From an uncultured Prevotella sp. (GTDB lineage: Bacteria > Bacteroidota > Bacteroidia > Bacteroidales > Bacteroidaceae), in NCBI GenBank assembly GCA_947165435.1, contig CAMVAI010000007.1, positions 1-60,671 on the forward strand: a stretch of 60,671 nt of DNA. The letters are read 5' to 3'. Both the position numbers and the translations under genes were made by a program. A model generated the notes under the pieces. That model saw nothing but the letters and a program-made list of their open reading frames with translations. It had not been told where the DNA came from and ran no database searches. Every line of letters starts with the position of its first letter. The first letter of the stretch is position 1. Shown in pieces: positions 17,886 to 24,828 of this stretch.

Positions 17886-18353
17886 TTAAGGGTGCTTGTC
17901 AGCCTTATTGGTGGCCGAATAGTTGATGTGCAGCACGCCGGCCTTGCGCAGCTCTTGCTTCACGTCGTTGATGATGCCCATGTCGGTGTCGCGGTCAGCA
18001 CGGATGCTGATGGTCAGGTGCTCGCCCTGGGGCAGCTTTTCTCGTTCGACGGCTAATGCTGCTGCGATTTCGCCGACAGCCACATAGCGGTTGTTCAGCT
18101 GGATGCGCGACACGTCGGAGAGCACACGGCCCTGGCTGTCTGTCGGCTTGCCTATAAACAGATAGACCATGCCCGCCTTACGGCCAGCCTTCTCCAGCTC
18201 CGTTCCCTGGGGCACTTCGTAGCGCACACGCGGCGTGACGTCACGCATGTGGGTGACAATCATGAAGAAGAACAGCACGGTGAATATCAGGTCGGGCATG
18301 GCGGCCAGGTTCAGCCCGGGCACATCGCGACGCTGACGGCGGAAACGGCTCAT
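17886..18353 (-). CDS. ExbD/TolR-family protein (second copy)
   Basis: This 155-residue protein has a short basic N-terminus (MSRFRRQRRDVPGLNLAAMP), one transmembrane helix (DLIFTVLFFFMIVTHM) with the conserved Asp at its start, and a periplasmic domain with the D-x-x-x-x-Y/I-N-D-V-K-Q-E-L pattern. ExbD-type proteins use the proton-motive force with ExbB/MotA-type partners to drive TonB or related machines. Its ATG overlaps the stop of the preceding ExbD gene by 4 bases (ATGA), indicating translational coupling. It is the last gene of the exb operon. Confidence 0.85.
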   Translation of the reverse strand: MSRFRRQRRDVPGLNLAAMPDLIFTVLFFFMIVTHMRDVTPRVRYEVPQGTELEKAGRKAGMVYLFIGKPTDSQGRVLSDVSRIQLNNRYVAVGEIAAALAVEREKLPQGEHLTISIRADRDTDMGIINDVKQELRKAGVLHINYSATNKADKHP

Positions 18354-18925
18354 CGTCCACCTCCTTTCTTGCTATCCGTACGGGCGGCCGTCTCATGCCC
18401 TGCCCTACTCTCGCCACCGACAGGTATGGCCTCGCTGATGCGCTGCGGATAGCGGGCCATGACGGCATCGCGCTCTTCCTGCGAGCACTGGCGGAACGGG
18501 CGGCCATAGTCGTGCCGCGCAGCCTTGTCGCGCAGCGAGGCGTAGGCGGCCACGATGGCATTCTGCATCTCGAAATAGGCGTTGTAGCTCGTAGCACGGT
18601 CGGTCTCGACGCTGATGACGTGCCTACCGGTCTGCCGCGAAGCCACAAACGACTCTACCTGCTGCTGCAGCTGTTGCTGACTGACGGGCTGACCGTCGCA
18701 GTACAACCGGTCGTCGGCATCGATACGCACCTGCAGCACGTTGCTGCGGCTGATGTCCTGCCGTTCCGCGGTCTGGTTGTCTATCGGAGCCAGCTTGCGG
18801 CTCAGCCCGCTGTCGGCACCCATCGACGACGTCACCAAGAAGAACACCAGCAGCATGAACGAAATGTCGGCCGTTGACGTGGTGTTGAGTTCAGGAATCT
18901 CCCTGTTGTTGCGACGGAACCTCAT
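18350..18925 (-). CDS. ExbD/TolR-family protein (first copy)
   Basis: The protein is 191 residues: N-terminus MRFRRNNREIPELNTTSTAD, membrane helix ISFMLLVFFLVTSSM with the proton-carrying Asp just before it, and a longer periplasmic region than its downstream paralogue, rich in Gln and charged residues. Two successive exbD genes are common in Bacteroidota and may form a heteromer. It starts 33 bases after the 44-residue membrane peptide gene and overlaps the second exbD by 4 bases. Confidence 0.85.
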   Translation of the reverse strand: MRFRRNNREIPELNTTSTADISFMLLVFFLVTSSMGADSGLSRKLAPIDNQTAERQDISRSNVLQVRIDADDRLYCDGQPVSQQQLQQQVESFVASRQTGRHVISVETDRATSYNAYFEMQNAIVAAYASLRDKAARHDYGRPFRQCSQEERDAVMARYPQRISEAIPVGGESRAGHETAARTDSKKGGGR

Positions 18926-18958
18926 ATCCCTTCCACCTTCATTATATATATGTATGGG

Positions 18959-19093
18959 CTACTGGCGTGAATGATTGTCCAGCCAGAAAGAACGGGCCGC
19001 CGAGAACAGCATCGTGCCGACAGCTACTGCCACCACGATATACATCAGCCAGAGCATGATGTCGGCCAAAAGAAAAGAACCAGCTTCAAGCAT
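18959..19093 (-). CDS. 44-residue single-helix membrane peptide in the exb operon
   Basis: Between the exbB-like and exbD genes the minus strand encodes a 44-residue peptide. It begins MLEAGSFLLADIMLWLMYIV and continues VAVAVGTMLFSAARSF before a short polar tail WLDNHSRQ. A single hydrophobic helix spans about residues 8-31. The frame is preceded by the purine-rich AAAAAAGG and sits 25 bases after the ExbB-like stop and 33 before exbD, so it fits the operon exactly. It may be an accessory subunit of the ExbB-ExbD motor. I know no name for it. Confidence 0.6.
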   Translation of the reverse strand: MLEAGSFLLADIMLWLMYIVVAVAVGTMLFSAARSFWLDNHSRQ

Positions 19094-19118
19094 CCTTTTT
19101 TCTGTTTTTATTACACGA

Positions 19119-19949
19119 TTAACGGTTTTGCCGGCTCTTATAAGCGGCTATCGCGTCGGTCAGCGTGATGGCACTCTCCTCCATCTGCGCCGTCAGCCGG
19201 TCTATCTTGGCCAGGATATAGCTGTAGAAGAACTGTAGCACCACGGCCACAATGATACCGAAGATGGTGGTAATCAGTGCCACCTTCATGCCCCGTGCCA
19301 CAATGGTGGGGCTGATGTCGCCCGCCGTCTGTATCTGGTCGAAGGCCATCACCATGCCGATGACCGTGCCGAGGAATCCCAGCGACGGTGCCACGGTGAT
19401 GAACAGTCTGATCCACGAACAGCCCTTCTCCATGTTCGAAATGAGCAGCGTGCCGTAGTTCGTCAGCTGGCGGTCTATCTGTTCCAGCGGCTCCTGGATG
19501 TGCAGCAGCCCCTGATAGCAGATGCTGGCCACCGGACCGCGCGTGTTGCGGCACAGCGTCTTGGCCCCCTCCACGTCGCCTTGTTCCAGTCGTGCATCGA
19601 CATCTTTCATCAACCGGCGGGCATTGATTTCCGACAGCGTCAGATAGACGATACGCTCGATGCAGAACGACAGTCCGATGACCAACGACAGGGCCACCAG
19701 CGACATGAAGCCTGCCGAGCCCTCGATAAACTTTCGCTTCAGCTGCTTGTGCAGTCCGCCGCCCTCGGTCGGCTCTTCACCGTCTGCGTCGCCCAGTTCT
19801 GCATCGGTGATAGCCATGGCCGAGTCGGCAGCCAGCGTGTCGCCCTGCACCACTTCCGTCGTGTCCTTTACCATCGTGCCCTGCGCCTTCACTTGCGGCA
19901 CGCACGACAGCCAGCAGAACAGTACGACAAGCAATATTCCATTTCTCAT
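19119..19949 (-). CDS. exbB: MotA/TolQ/ExbB-family proton channel protein with signal peptide
   Basis: This 276-residue protein has an N-terminal signal-like segment (MRNGILLVVLFCWLSCVPQV) and an acidic periplasmic stretch to about residue 75. The three-helix ExbB core follows: helix 1 at GFMSLVALSLVIGLSFCIER and the signature pair VAPSLGFLGTVIGMVMAF and GMKVALITTIFGIIVAVVL. The extra cleavable N-terminus is frequent in Bacteroidota ExbB proteins. It forms the motor with the two ExbD proteins downstream. I use the ATG at 19949, since the -7 element at 19975-19983 lies within the longer frame that starts at 20009. Confidence 0.88.
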   Translation of the reverse strand: MRNGILLVVLFCWLSCVPQVKAQGTMVKDTTEVVQGDTLAADSAMAITDAELGDADGEEPTEGGGLHKQLKRKFIEGSAGFMSLVALSLVIGLSFCIERIVYLTLSEINARRLMKDVDARLEQGDVEGAKTLCRNTRGPVASICYQGLLHIQEPLEQIDRQLTNYGTLLISNMEKGCSWIRLFITVAPSLGFLGTVIGMVMAFDQIQTAGDISPTIVARGMKVALITTIFGIIVAVVLQFFYSYILAKIDRLTAQMEESAITLTDAIAAYKSRQNR

Positions 19950-19974
19950 AAAACCTTTTTCTTGAATTGCGGCG

Positions 19975-19983
19975 GCAAAAGTA
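19975..19983 (-). promoter_or_regulatory. -7 element of the exb operon
   Basis: The minus strand reads TACTTTTGC, fitting TAnnTTTGC, 25 bases before the exbB ATG. It is the only good promoter between this operon and the hydrolase gene upstream, so all four genes down to 17886 are probably driven from here. Confidence 0.6.
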
Positions 19984-20086
19984 CGAAAAAAAATTGTGAC
20001 TGCGTGCAATTATGCCACTTTTTTGCAGGTTCTATGAGATTTTGTCAAAAAACGACCTTCCGCCCGTTTCGAACATGTCGCATGGC

Positions 20087-21241
20087 TTACTTCATATTCT
20101 TGTTGAAGAAGTCTGCGAGCTTGTCCCAGGGGATGAGATGCTTCGGCTCGCCCTTGCCTACGAGTTCGGTATAGCCGCCGTCGTAGAGGTCGCAGTGCGA
20201 TGCGCCGGGGATGATGAGCAGTTCCTTGTTCTCAGGATTGGGATTGGGCTTGCCTACTACGTTGTAGCCCTCGGCCTTGCCTTCCACCATATACTTGTAG
20301 GCAGCCTCGCCGAAGTAGCGCGAGTGGGCTTTCTCGCCGTGCATCACGAGGACGGCCGAGCGAATCTCGTTGATGTAATACAGGAAGCGGCTGTTGGCGT
20401 AGGCCTGCGTACCGATGGTGCGCCAGCCGTCGTTCGAGTTGCCGCTGCGCTTGTGGTATCCACGTGGGGTGATGTAGTAGTCGTAATAGTCCTTGACGAA
20501 CTGCGGTGCATCCTCTGGCAGCGGATTCACCACACCGCCAGCCATCGCCGTCGGGTCGGTCAGGCGCTGTATGGACACGAATGCACGGGCTGCATGGCGC
20601 GACTCTTCCTTGTCCTCGCTGTCGAAATAGCCGTTGCCGCTGACGCGGGTCATATCGTACATCGTCGAGGCTACGGTAGCCTTGATGCGGGTGTCGGCGG
20701 CGGCAGCATTGAGGGCGATGCCTCCCCATCCGCAGATGCCGATGATTCCGATGCGCTCGGCATCCACATTCTCCTGCTTCGAGAGGAAGTCAACGGCGGC
20801 CATAAAGTCCTCGGTGTTGATGTCGGGCGATGCCGTGCGGCGCGGCTCGCCACTGCTCTCACCGGTATAGGAGGGGTCGAAGGCCAGCGTCACAAAGCCA
20901 CGCTCGGCCATCCGCATGGCATAGAGTCCGCTCGACTGCTCCTTGACGGCACCGAACGGTCCACTGACGGCGATGGCCGGGAAACGCATCTTTTCGCTGT
21001 CACCATTGTTGAACGAGCCGATGCGAGGAATGTACAGGTCGGCCGCCAGCGTCAGCCCGTACTGCGTTTCAAACGTCACCTTGCGGTGGTCAACTTTGTC
21101 ACTCTTTGGGAACACCTTGTCCCACTCCTGCGTCAATTCTAATTGCTGCATATTGTCTTCTGTTTTAGTTTGATGGTCTTTCTGATGGCATGCCGCGAGC
21201 ACACCGGCTGCGAGCATGGCTGCAAATAATACTTTTTTCAT
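20087..21241 (-). CDS. Lipoprotein alpha/beta hydrolase with a Cys at the nucleophile position
   Basis: The protein is 384 residues with a lipoprotein signal (MKKVLFAAMLAAGVLAAC, Cys18). The alpha/beta-hydrolase core includes F-P-A-I-A-V-S-G-P-F-G, the nucleophile elbow IGIIGICGWGGIALNAA, V-L-V-M-H-G-E-K-A-H-S-R carrying the acid region and P-G-A-S-H-C-D-L-Y with the catalytic His. The elbow has Cys where Ser is usual, as in dienelactone-hydrolase-like enzymes and a related group with a GIC-x-x-GG motif. It is probably a membrane-anchored esterase of unknown substrate. I choose the ATG at 21241; one at 21247 is also possible. Transcription should start from the -7 element at 21263-21271. Confidence 0.8.
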   Translation of the reverse strand: MKKVLFAAMLAAGVLAACHQKDHQTKTEDNMQQLELTQEWDKVFPKSDKVDHRKVTFETQYGLTLAADLYIPRIGSFNNGDSEKMRFPAIAVSGPFGAVKEQSSGLYAMRMAERGFVTLAFDPSYTGESSGEPRRTASPDINTEDFMAAVDFLSKQENVDAERIGIIGICGWGGIALNAAAADTRIKATVASTMYDMTRVSGNGYFDSEDKEESRHAARAFVSIQRLTDPTAMAGGVVNPLPEDAPQFVKDYYDYYITPRGYHKRSGNSNDGWRTIGTQAYANSRFLYYINEIRSAVLVMHGEKAHSRYFGEAAYKYMVEGKAEGYNVVGKPNPNPENKELLIIPGASHCDLYDGGYTELVGKGEPKHLIPWDKLADFFNKNMK

Positions 21242-21262
21242 TGTCATAATTTCTTTTACGGT

Positions 21263-21271
21263 GCAAAGGTA
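21263..21271 (-). promoter_or_regulatory. -7 element of the lipoprotein hydrolase
   Basis: Minus-strand TACCTTTGC, a full consensus match, 21 bases before the ATG at 21241. Confidence 0.6.
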
Positions 21272-21540
21272 GCCTAAAATCATCAAATAACAAAGGGAAG
21301 GAGCAGAAAAGTGAATTGTCTTGTCTATATGTCTTTTTGTTTTTTGCCTTCACCAAGTAGCTATACAGCTGTGTACCAGACTCTTACGGTGAAGGGACTT
21401 TTAGCGGACAAAAAAAAACGAAAATACAGCGTATGTTGCATGTAAACAAATGATGACAGAAGACCGCAAAGACAGGGCTGCCCCGTAATGGCACGCTCCG
21501 TATGAGCACTTATAAGCCGGTCGGCATCTGCCGACGTAGG

Positions 21541-21619
21541 TCGGCAATACTGCTGACGAACGTCAGCAATACTGCTGACGAACGTCGGCAATACTGCTGA
21601 CGAACGTCGGCAATACTCC
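21541..21619. repeat. 22-bp tandem repeat with internal dyad
   Basis: There are three full copies and one partial copy of a 22-base unit (starts at 21541, 21563, 21585 and 21607) that differ at one position. A related 20-base unit precedes it at 21521. Each unit contains GACGAACGTC, and the second forms the palindrome GCTGACGAACGTCAGC. It lies in the roughly 500-base gene-free stretch between the hydrolase promoter and the AraC gene. That stretch also holds a TACGGTGAAGGGA motif at 21388, the inverse of one at 21720-21732. Confidence 0.85.
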
Positions 21620-21637
21620 AAGCCGTCATGCAAGTTC

Positions 21638-21770
21638 CCAGACCATCACCCGCGGGAGTAAACACAATCGTTCTGCGGCTTATTATGAAATATAAGGTGC
21701 TGAGCCAGCGAATGCACAGTTCCCTTCACCGTATCATACTAATTTTCAAGCGGTTATCATCACGGTGAAA
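21638..21770. repeat. 133-bp dispersed repeat, copy A
   Basis: This block recurs at 29614-29746 in the same orientation with no indels and about six mismatches. Its 3' third contains CCTTCACCGT and, 32 bases on, ACGGTGAA, so it can end in a hairpin. No open frame is conserved between the copies. It lies next to the 3' end of the AraC-regulator gene, whereas copy B follows the outer-membrane barrel gene. Confidence 0.9.
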
Positions 21771-21786
21771 GAAGAAAGGGAAGCCG

Positions 21787-22665
21787 CTATCTGTCTGTTC
21801 TGAAACGTTTTGGGGTGACTCCCTTCATGCGCGTAAAGAAGCGGCTGAAGCTCGACTGGTCTGAAAAGTGGAGGCGTTCGGCAATATCGGCAAGGGGCAG
21901 GTCGGTGGAACGCAGCAGCCATGCGGCCTCCATGAGCAGCATCTGGTTGATGTAGTCTATCACGGTGCGCCCCGTCATCTGCCTGATGATGCGCGACAGA
22001 TGGATGGTGGTGACGTGGAGTCTGTCGGCATAGAATCCAATGTCATGGTGCTCGATGAAGTGTGTGGTAAGCAGCCGCATGAAGGCAATGAACAGTTCTG
22101 TGGAGCGCTCGCTGACCTGTCCGCGCCCGATGTTCTGCTCCATGACATCCATCAGGTCGAGCACGAACTGGGTGAACAACGTGCGTAACGCCTCGTGCCG
22201 GTAGCGATGGCTGGAATACAGATAGCTGATGATTTCGAGCATGTGCTGTCTGAAGTGTGCGGCCTGCTGCTCGTCAAGATGGATGATGGGCCGTCCGATT
22301 TCCGCTATCGGCTGATAGACCGTGCGTACCACGTTGCGGACGGCAGGAATCTCGAGGGCTGCCTGCTCGTCGATAATCAGACAGACAGACTGATAATTCA
22401 CGGAACCGCTGACGATTCTGATCTGCATGCCGGGGGAGTAAATCATCAGGTCGCCCTTTTGCAGCATCAGCATACGGTCATTGTAAATCAGCTTCAGCCA
22501 GCCCTCGTGTACCAGCGTGTATGAGTAGCCGGCCATGGTCTGCTGCATCTGGTTGGTAAGAAACGTCAACCGCGTATTACTCTCCGTGCAGTACAGTTCG
22601 TCGGAAGTCACATCGTCGGGCGACATGCCGAGGACTGTAGTCAAAAACGCTCTTAATTGGTACAT
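21787..22665 (-). CDS. AraC-family transcriptional regulator with cupin-type sensor
   Basis: The 292-residue protein has an N-terminal sensor domain (about 1-170; QKGDLMIYSPGMQIRI is a cupin-like strand pair) and a C-terminal AraC/XylS double HTH (about 190-292). The conserved second-HTH segment is LADIAERLHFSDQSSFSRFF, followed by KGVTPKRFR. It is a one-component cytoplasmic regulator of unknown ligand. The ATG at 22665 is chosen because the -7 element TATCTTTGC sits at 22673-22681. It is divergent from the ferritin-like gene, which may be its target. Confidence 0.85.
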   Translation of the reverse strand: MYQLRAFLTTVLGMSPDDVTSDELYCTESNTRLTFLTNQMQQTMAGYSYTLVHEGWLKLIYNDRMLMLQKGDLMIYSPGMQIRIVSGSVNYQSVCLIIDEQAALEIPAVRNVVRTVYQPIAEIGRPIIHLDEQQAAHFRQHMLEIISYLYSSHRYRHEALRTLFTQFVLDLMDVMEQNIGRGQVSERSTELFIAFMRLLTTHFIEHHDIGFYADRLHVTTIHLSRIIRQMTGRTVIDYINQMLLMEAAWLLRSTDLPLADIAERLHFSDQSSFSRFFTRMKGVTPKRFRTDR

Positions 22666-22672
22666 ATTCGGC

Positions 22673-22681
22673 GCAAAGATA
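22673..22681 (-). promoter_or_regulatory. -7 element of the AraC regulator
   Basis: Minus-strand TATCTTTGC ends 7 bases before the ATG at 22665. The predicted mRNA leader is only a few bases long. Confidence 0.55.
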
Positions 22682-22779
22682 CTATAAATAATGTGAAAAA
22701 CCAAAGAAAATGGACAGAAATGTTTGTCTCGGTATAATTTTTGTTTGCTTTAGACAGCGGATGTGTGTTGGATTATTCG

Positions 22780-22788
22780 TAATTTTGC
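22780..22788 (+). promoter_or_regulatory. -7 element of the ferritin-like gene
   Basis: TAATTTTGC, 42 bases before the ATG at 22831. No TTTG is found at the right -33 distance. Confidence 0.5.
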
Positions 22789-22830
22789 ACCCACATTTAA
22801 TCATTAACAACTAAAAAAGAAGAAAGAATC

Positions 22831-23292
22831 ATGACTAAAGAAGAAGCATTGAAGCAGTTTGCCCAGCTGGGCGCTGGGTGGTTTGGCAACAGTAAGCAAC
22901 ATTTTGCATTCTCGGCATACTGCCGCCTGCAGGGCTGGAACAAGCTGGCCGACAAGTGGAAGGAAGAGGCAGAGGAAGAATGGAACGAGGCCGAGGAAGT
23001 GCTGCAGCGCCTGGTGGAGCTGGGCTGCAAGCCCGCCGACCTGCAGGAGGCCATGAAGACCAAGGAGTTCCCCTTCTATGACGACCCGAAGCAGCAGATT
23101 GAGTCGGACTATCAGCCGGATGCCGTCAAGCAGCTGAGCGAGCTGGCCGAGGCCTTCGGCGACGACTATCCCACGAAGAAACTCATCGAAAAGTGGATTG
23201 ACGACGAGAAGGACCACATGGCTTGGGAGTGCCAGTATCTGAACTACATCGAGAAGCTGGGCTACGAGAATTTCCTCACCGCTATGATGTAA
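22831..23292 (+). CDS. Ferritin-like/bacterioferritin-related protein
   Basis: This 153-residue all-helical protein is rich in Glu and Trp. The segment KKLIEKWIDDEKDHMAWECQ and then YLNYIEKLGYENFL mirrors the fourth helix of bacterioferritin (D-E-E-x-H-x-x-W-L-x-x-Q-L), including the E-x-x-H metal pair. A further cluster (EEAEEEWNEAEE) gives acidic ligands on an earlier helix. It probably binds iron or has a ferritin-like di-iron site. The first-helix ligand is not clear, so ferroxidase activity is uncertain. It is followed 57 bases later by a PNPOx-fold gene in the same orientation. Confidence 0.7.
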   Translation: MTKEEALKQFAQLGAGWFGNSKQHFAFSAYCRLQGWNKLADKWKEEAEEEWNEAEEVLQRLVELGCKPADLQEAMKTKEFPFYDDPKQQIESDYQPDAVKQLSELAEAFGDDYPTKKLIEKWIDDEKDHMAWECQYLNYIEKLGYENFLTAMM

Positions 23293-23349
23293 AGACACCA
23301 GAGCGTCGCCCATACATTGCAAGTGGGTTCCCGCTCAACAAAAACAGAA

Positions 23350-23754
23350 ATGACTATGGAAGCAAGCAAGAAAGTATTCGATTTCCTTGAGAAAGCAGGA
23401 ACATTCTATCTCGCAACAGTAGAGGGCGACCAGCCCCGTGTACGTCCTTACGGAGCCATGCTATACTTTGAGGACAAGATCTATATCATGGCCTTCGGCA
23501 AGACCAACGCCACCCGCCAGATTGCCGAAAACCCCAAGGCCGAGATATGTGCCTTCAAGGGTCAGACGCTGCGCATAGCCTGCACGCTGGTCGAGGACAA
23601 CCGCCCAGAGGTAGGCAAGGCACTGGTTGAGAAGATGACCATGCTGAAGCCCGTGCTCGGCGAGAACGGCGAGAACGGCGTGATGTACTATCTGAAGGAT
23701 GCCAAGGCCGACTTCTTCAAGATGATGGAACTGGTAGAGACCGTGACCTTCTGA
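23350..23754 (+). CDS. Pyridoxamine 5'-phosphate oxidase-fold (flavin-binding) protein
   Basis: This 134-residue split-barrel protein has the pattern FYLATVEGDQPRVRPYGAML early on, then K-T-N-A-T-R-Q-I-A-E-N-P-K-A-E-I-C, as in small PNPOx-like FMN-binding proteins of anaerobes. These usually bind FMN or F420 and reduce unknown substrates; nothing here specifies one. I use the ATG at 23350 (a second, in frame, is at 23356). The longer frame from 23317 has no homology. Probably co-transcribed with the ferritin-like gene; a terminator follows at 23783. Confidence 0.8.
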   Translation: MTMEASKKVFDFLEKAGTFYLATVEGDQPRVRPYGAMLYFEDKIYIMAFGKTNATRQIAENPKAEICAFKGQTLRIACTLVEDNRPEVGKALVEKMTMLKPVLGENGENGVMYYLKDAKADFFKMMELVETVTF

Positions 23755-23782
23755 CGCGATAGCTCACGATATGTAATCAAGA

Positions 23783-23819
23783 GAGCAGCGTCCCTCAGAC
23801 GGGGGTGCTGCTCTTTTTT
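23783..23819 (+). terminator. Rho-independent terminator after the PNPOx gene
   Basis: GAGCAGC and GCTGCTC pair around a 17-base loop region, followed at once by TTTTTT. Confidence 0.75.
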
Positions 23820-23896
23820 CTTTGTCGCCACCAGCGTGACTTCGCCGGTGTCGACACATCGCGCTTCGTGTTTAGCGGGGTAATACCCCCTTTGCA

Positions 23897-24115
23897 TCAG
23901 AGGCAACAGACACCAGAAGATGGAACCCTTGCCAGGCTCCGCGTGAGCACCTGCGGGCGCCACGTAGGGATAGTCGGAGCCGTAGAGTGTTCTATGCCCA
24001 CTTCTGTAATGCCTTCCTCCAGTTCCTCAACTTGTTGCAGAACGCCCTTTGGCAGTTTCACTCCCACATCGCGGGAGTTCTCTATAATGCTGTATAGCTT
24101 TTCAAGTTTTGTCAT
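23897..24115 (-). pseudogene. N-terminal remnant of an unrecognised Bacteroidales protein
   Basis: The minus-strand frame starts MTKLEKLYSIIENSRDVGVK and continues LPKGVLQQVEELEE, a start I associate with a longer Bacteroidales protein family that I cannot name. After about 38 residues the sequence loses the amphipathic pattern and the frame ends at 72 residues. Further left on the same strand, in another frame, a short piece (GKGSIFWCLLPL, about 23900-23935) looks like the final strand of a histidine-kinase ATPase domain. The stretch 23820-24170 therefore seems to be a scar of broken genes. Confidence in the exact identities is low. Confidence 0.35.
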
Positions 24116-24149
24116 ATTGATAGATTTTTTTTGTTTTTATTCCAATTAT

Positions 24150-24181
24150 CTTGTTATTTCGAATATTTTTCTTAATTTTGC
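24150..24181 (+). promoter_or_regulatory. Promoter of the YoeB-type toxin-antitoxin pair
   Basis: CTTG at 24150-24153 and TAATTTTGC at 24173-24181, separated by 19 bases, give a good -33/-7 pair 24 bases before the antitoxin ATG. Confidence 0.65.
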
Positions 24182-24205
24182 AGCAGTAATTAAATCACCA
24201 GAGTT

Positions 24206-24463
24206 ATGACAGCTGCACAGACAGGCGCATTGAATGCCGAAATATTACGCAATTTGGGTACTCTTGCCGAGAGCGAGACCATGCTCAAGCGTGTTGCCAA
24301 GTATCTTCGTAAGTTAGTGAAGGAGCGCGAGGCTGATCCCACGCTGATGACAAAGGAGGAATTCTTTGCCCGTGTAGATGAGGCTCGTGAGGAAATCAGG
24401 CAGGGTAAAAGAAAACGCTTTTCCAATCCAGAAGAAATGAATGCTTGGCTTAACTCGCTTTGA
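24206..24463 (+). CDS. Antitoxin of a type II toxin-antitoxin pair
   Basis: This 85-residue helical protein is rich in charge, with MTKEEFFARVDEAREEIRQG and a C-terminal N-P-E-E-M-N-A-W-L-N-S-L that would wrap the toxin. The N-terminal half (about 1-50) is probably the dimerising, DNA-binding part. It does not match Phd/YefM clearly, so I give no family name. The stop codon at 24461-24463 lies 2 bases before the toxin ATG, the usual coupled layout with antitoxin first. Confidence 0.7.
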   Translation: MTAAQTGALNAEILRNLGTLAESETMLKRVAKYLRKLVKEREADPTLMTKEEFFARVDEAREEIRQGKRKRFSNPEEMNAWLNSL

Positions 24464-24465
24464 AC

Positions 24466-24738
24466 ATGTATGACATCGTTTACTCTGAGAAAGCAGAGGA
24501 GGATTTGGCCAAGTTGCGTCGCAGTGAACCAGCAGCCTTTAAGAAAGCTGTTAAAATGCTCAACGAACTGGTATATCACCCTCGGATAGGTACAGGCCAT
24601 CCTGAACCGTTGAAGGGTGACCGCAGTGGGCAGTGGAGCAGGACCATCACGAAGAAACACCGTCTCATCTATGAAATTTTTGAGACGGAAGTTTATGTTG
24701 ACGTACTCTCCGCCTATGGGCATTATGATGACAAATAA
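24466..24738 (+). CDS. YoeB/Txe-family mRNA interferase toxin
   Basis: The 90-residue RelE-fold protein has YDIVYSEKAEEDLAKLRRSE at the start, a GTGHPEPLKGDRSGQWSRTI loop, K-K-H-R-L-I-Y-E-I and the terminal S-A-Y-G-H-Y-D pattern. YoeB/Txe toxins cut mRNA at the ribosome using Arg and the terminal His-Tyr region, and these residues are present. I choose the ATG at 24466; the TTG at 24460 overlaps the antitoxin stop. The pair stands at the left edge of the AT-rich 24-30 kb module. Confidence 0.85.
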   Translation: MYDIVYSEKAEEDLAKLRRSEPAAFKKAVKMLNELVYHPRIGTGHPEPLKGDRSGQWSRTITKKHRLIYEIFETEVYVDVLSAYGHYDDK

Positions 24739-24763
24739 TTGGCTCATAATCAATTCCTTTTCT

Positions 24764-24793
24764 TGTCACAGGGGGACAGATCCCCGTGTGTCA
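24764..24793. repeat. REP-like imperfect palindrome (copy 1 of 3)
   Basis: TGTCACA-GGGGGACAGA-TCCCCGTGTGTCA is an imperfect inverted repeat. Related sequences are at 29747-29769 and 30391-30417. It lies between the toxin gene and the TPR/LuxR regulator. Confidence 0.7.
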
Positions 24794-24828
24794 AAAGTTG
24801 ATTGTTTTTGAAACTTACGACCATAAAT

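Noticed and set aside
23688..23963. 91-codon minus-strand frame over the PNPOx gene end
   Set aside because: It runs through a terminator and antisense into a real gene; only a 12-residue stretch resembles a kinase C-terminus.
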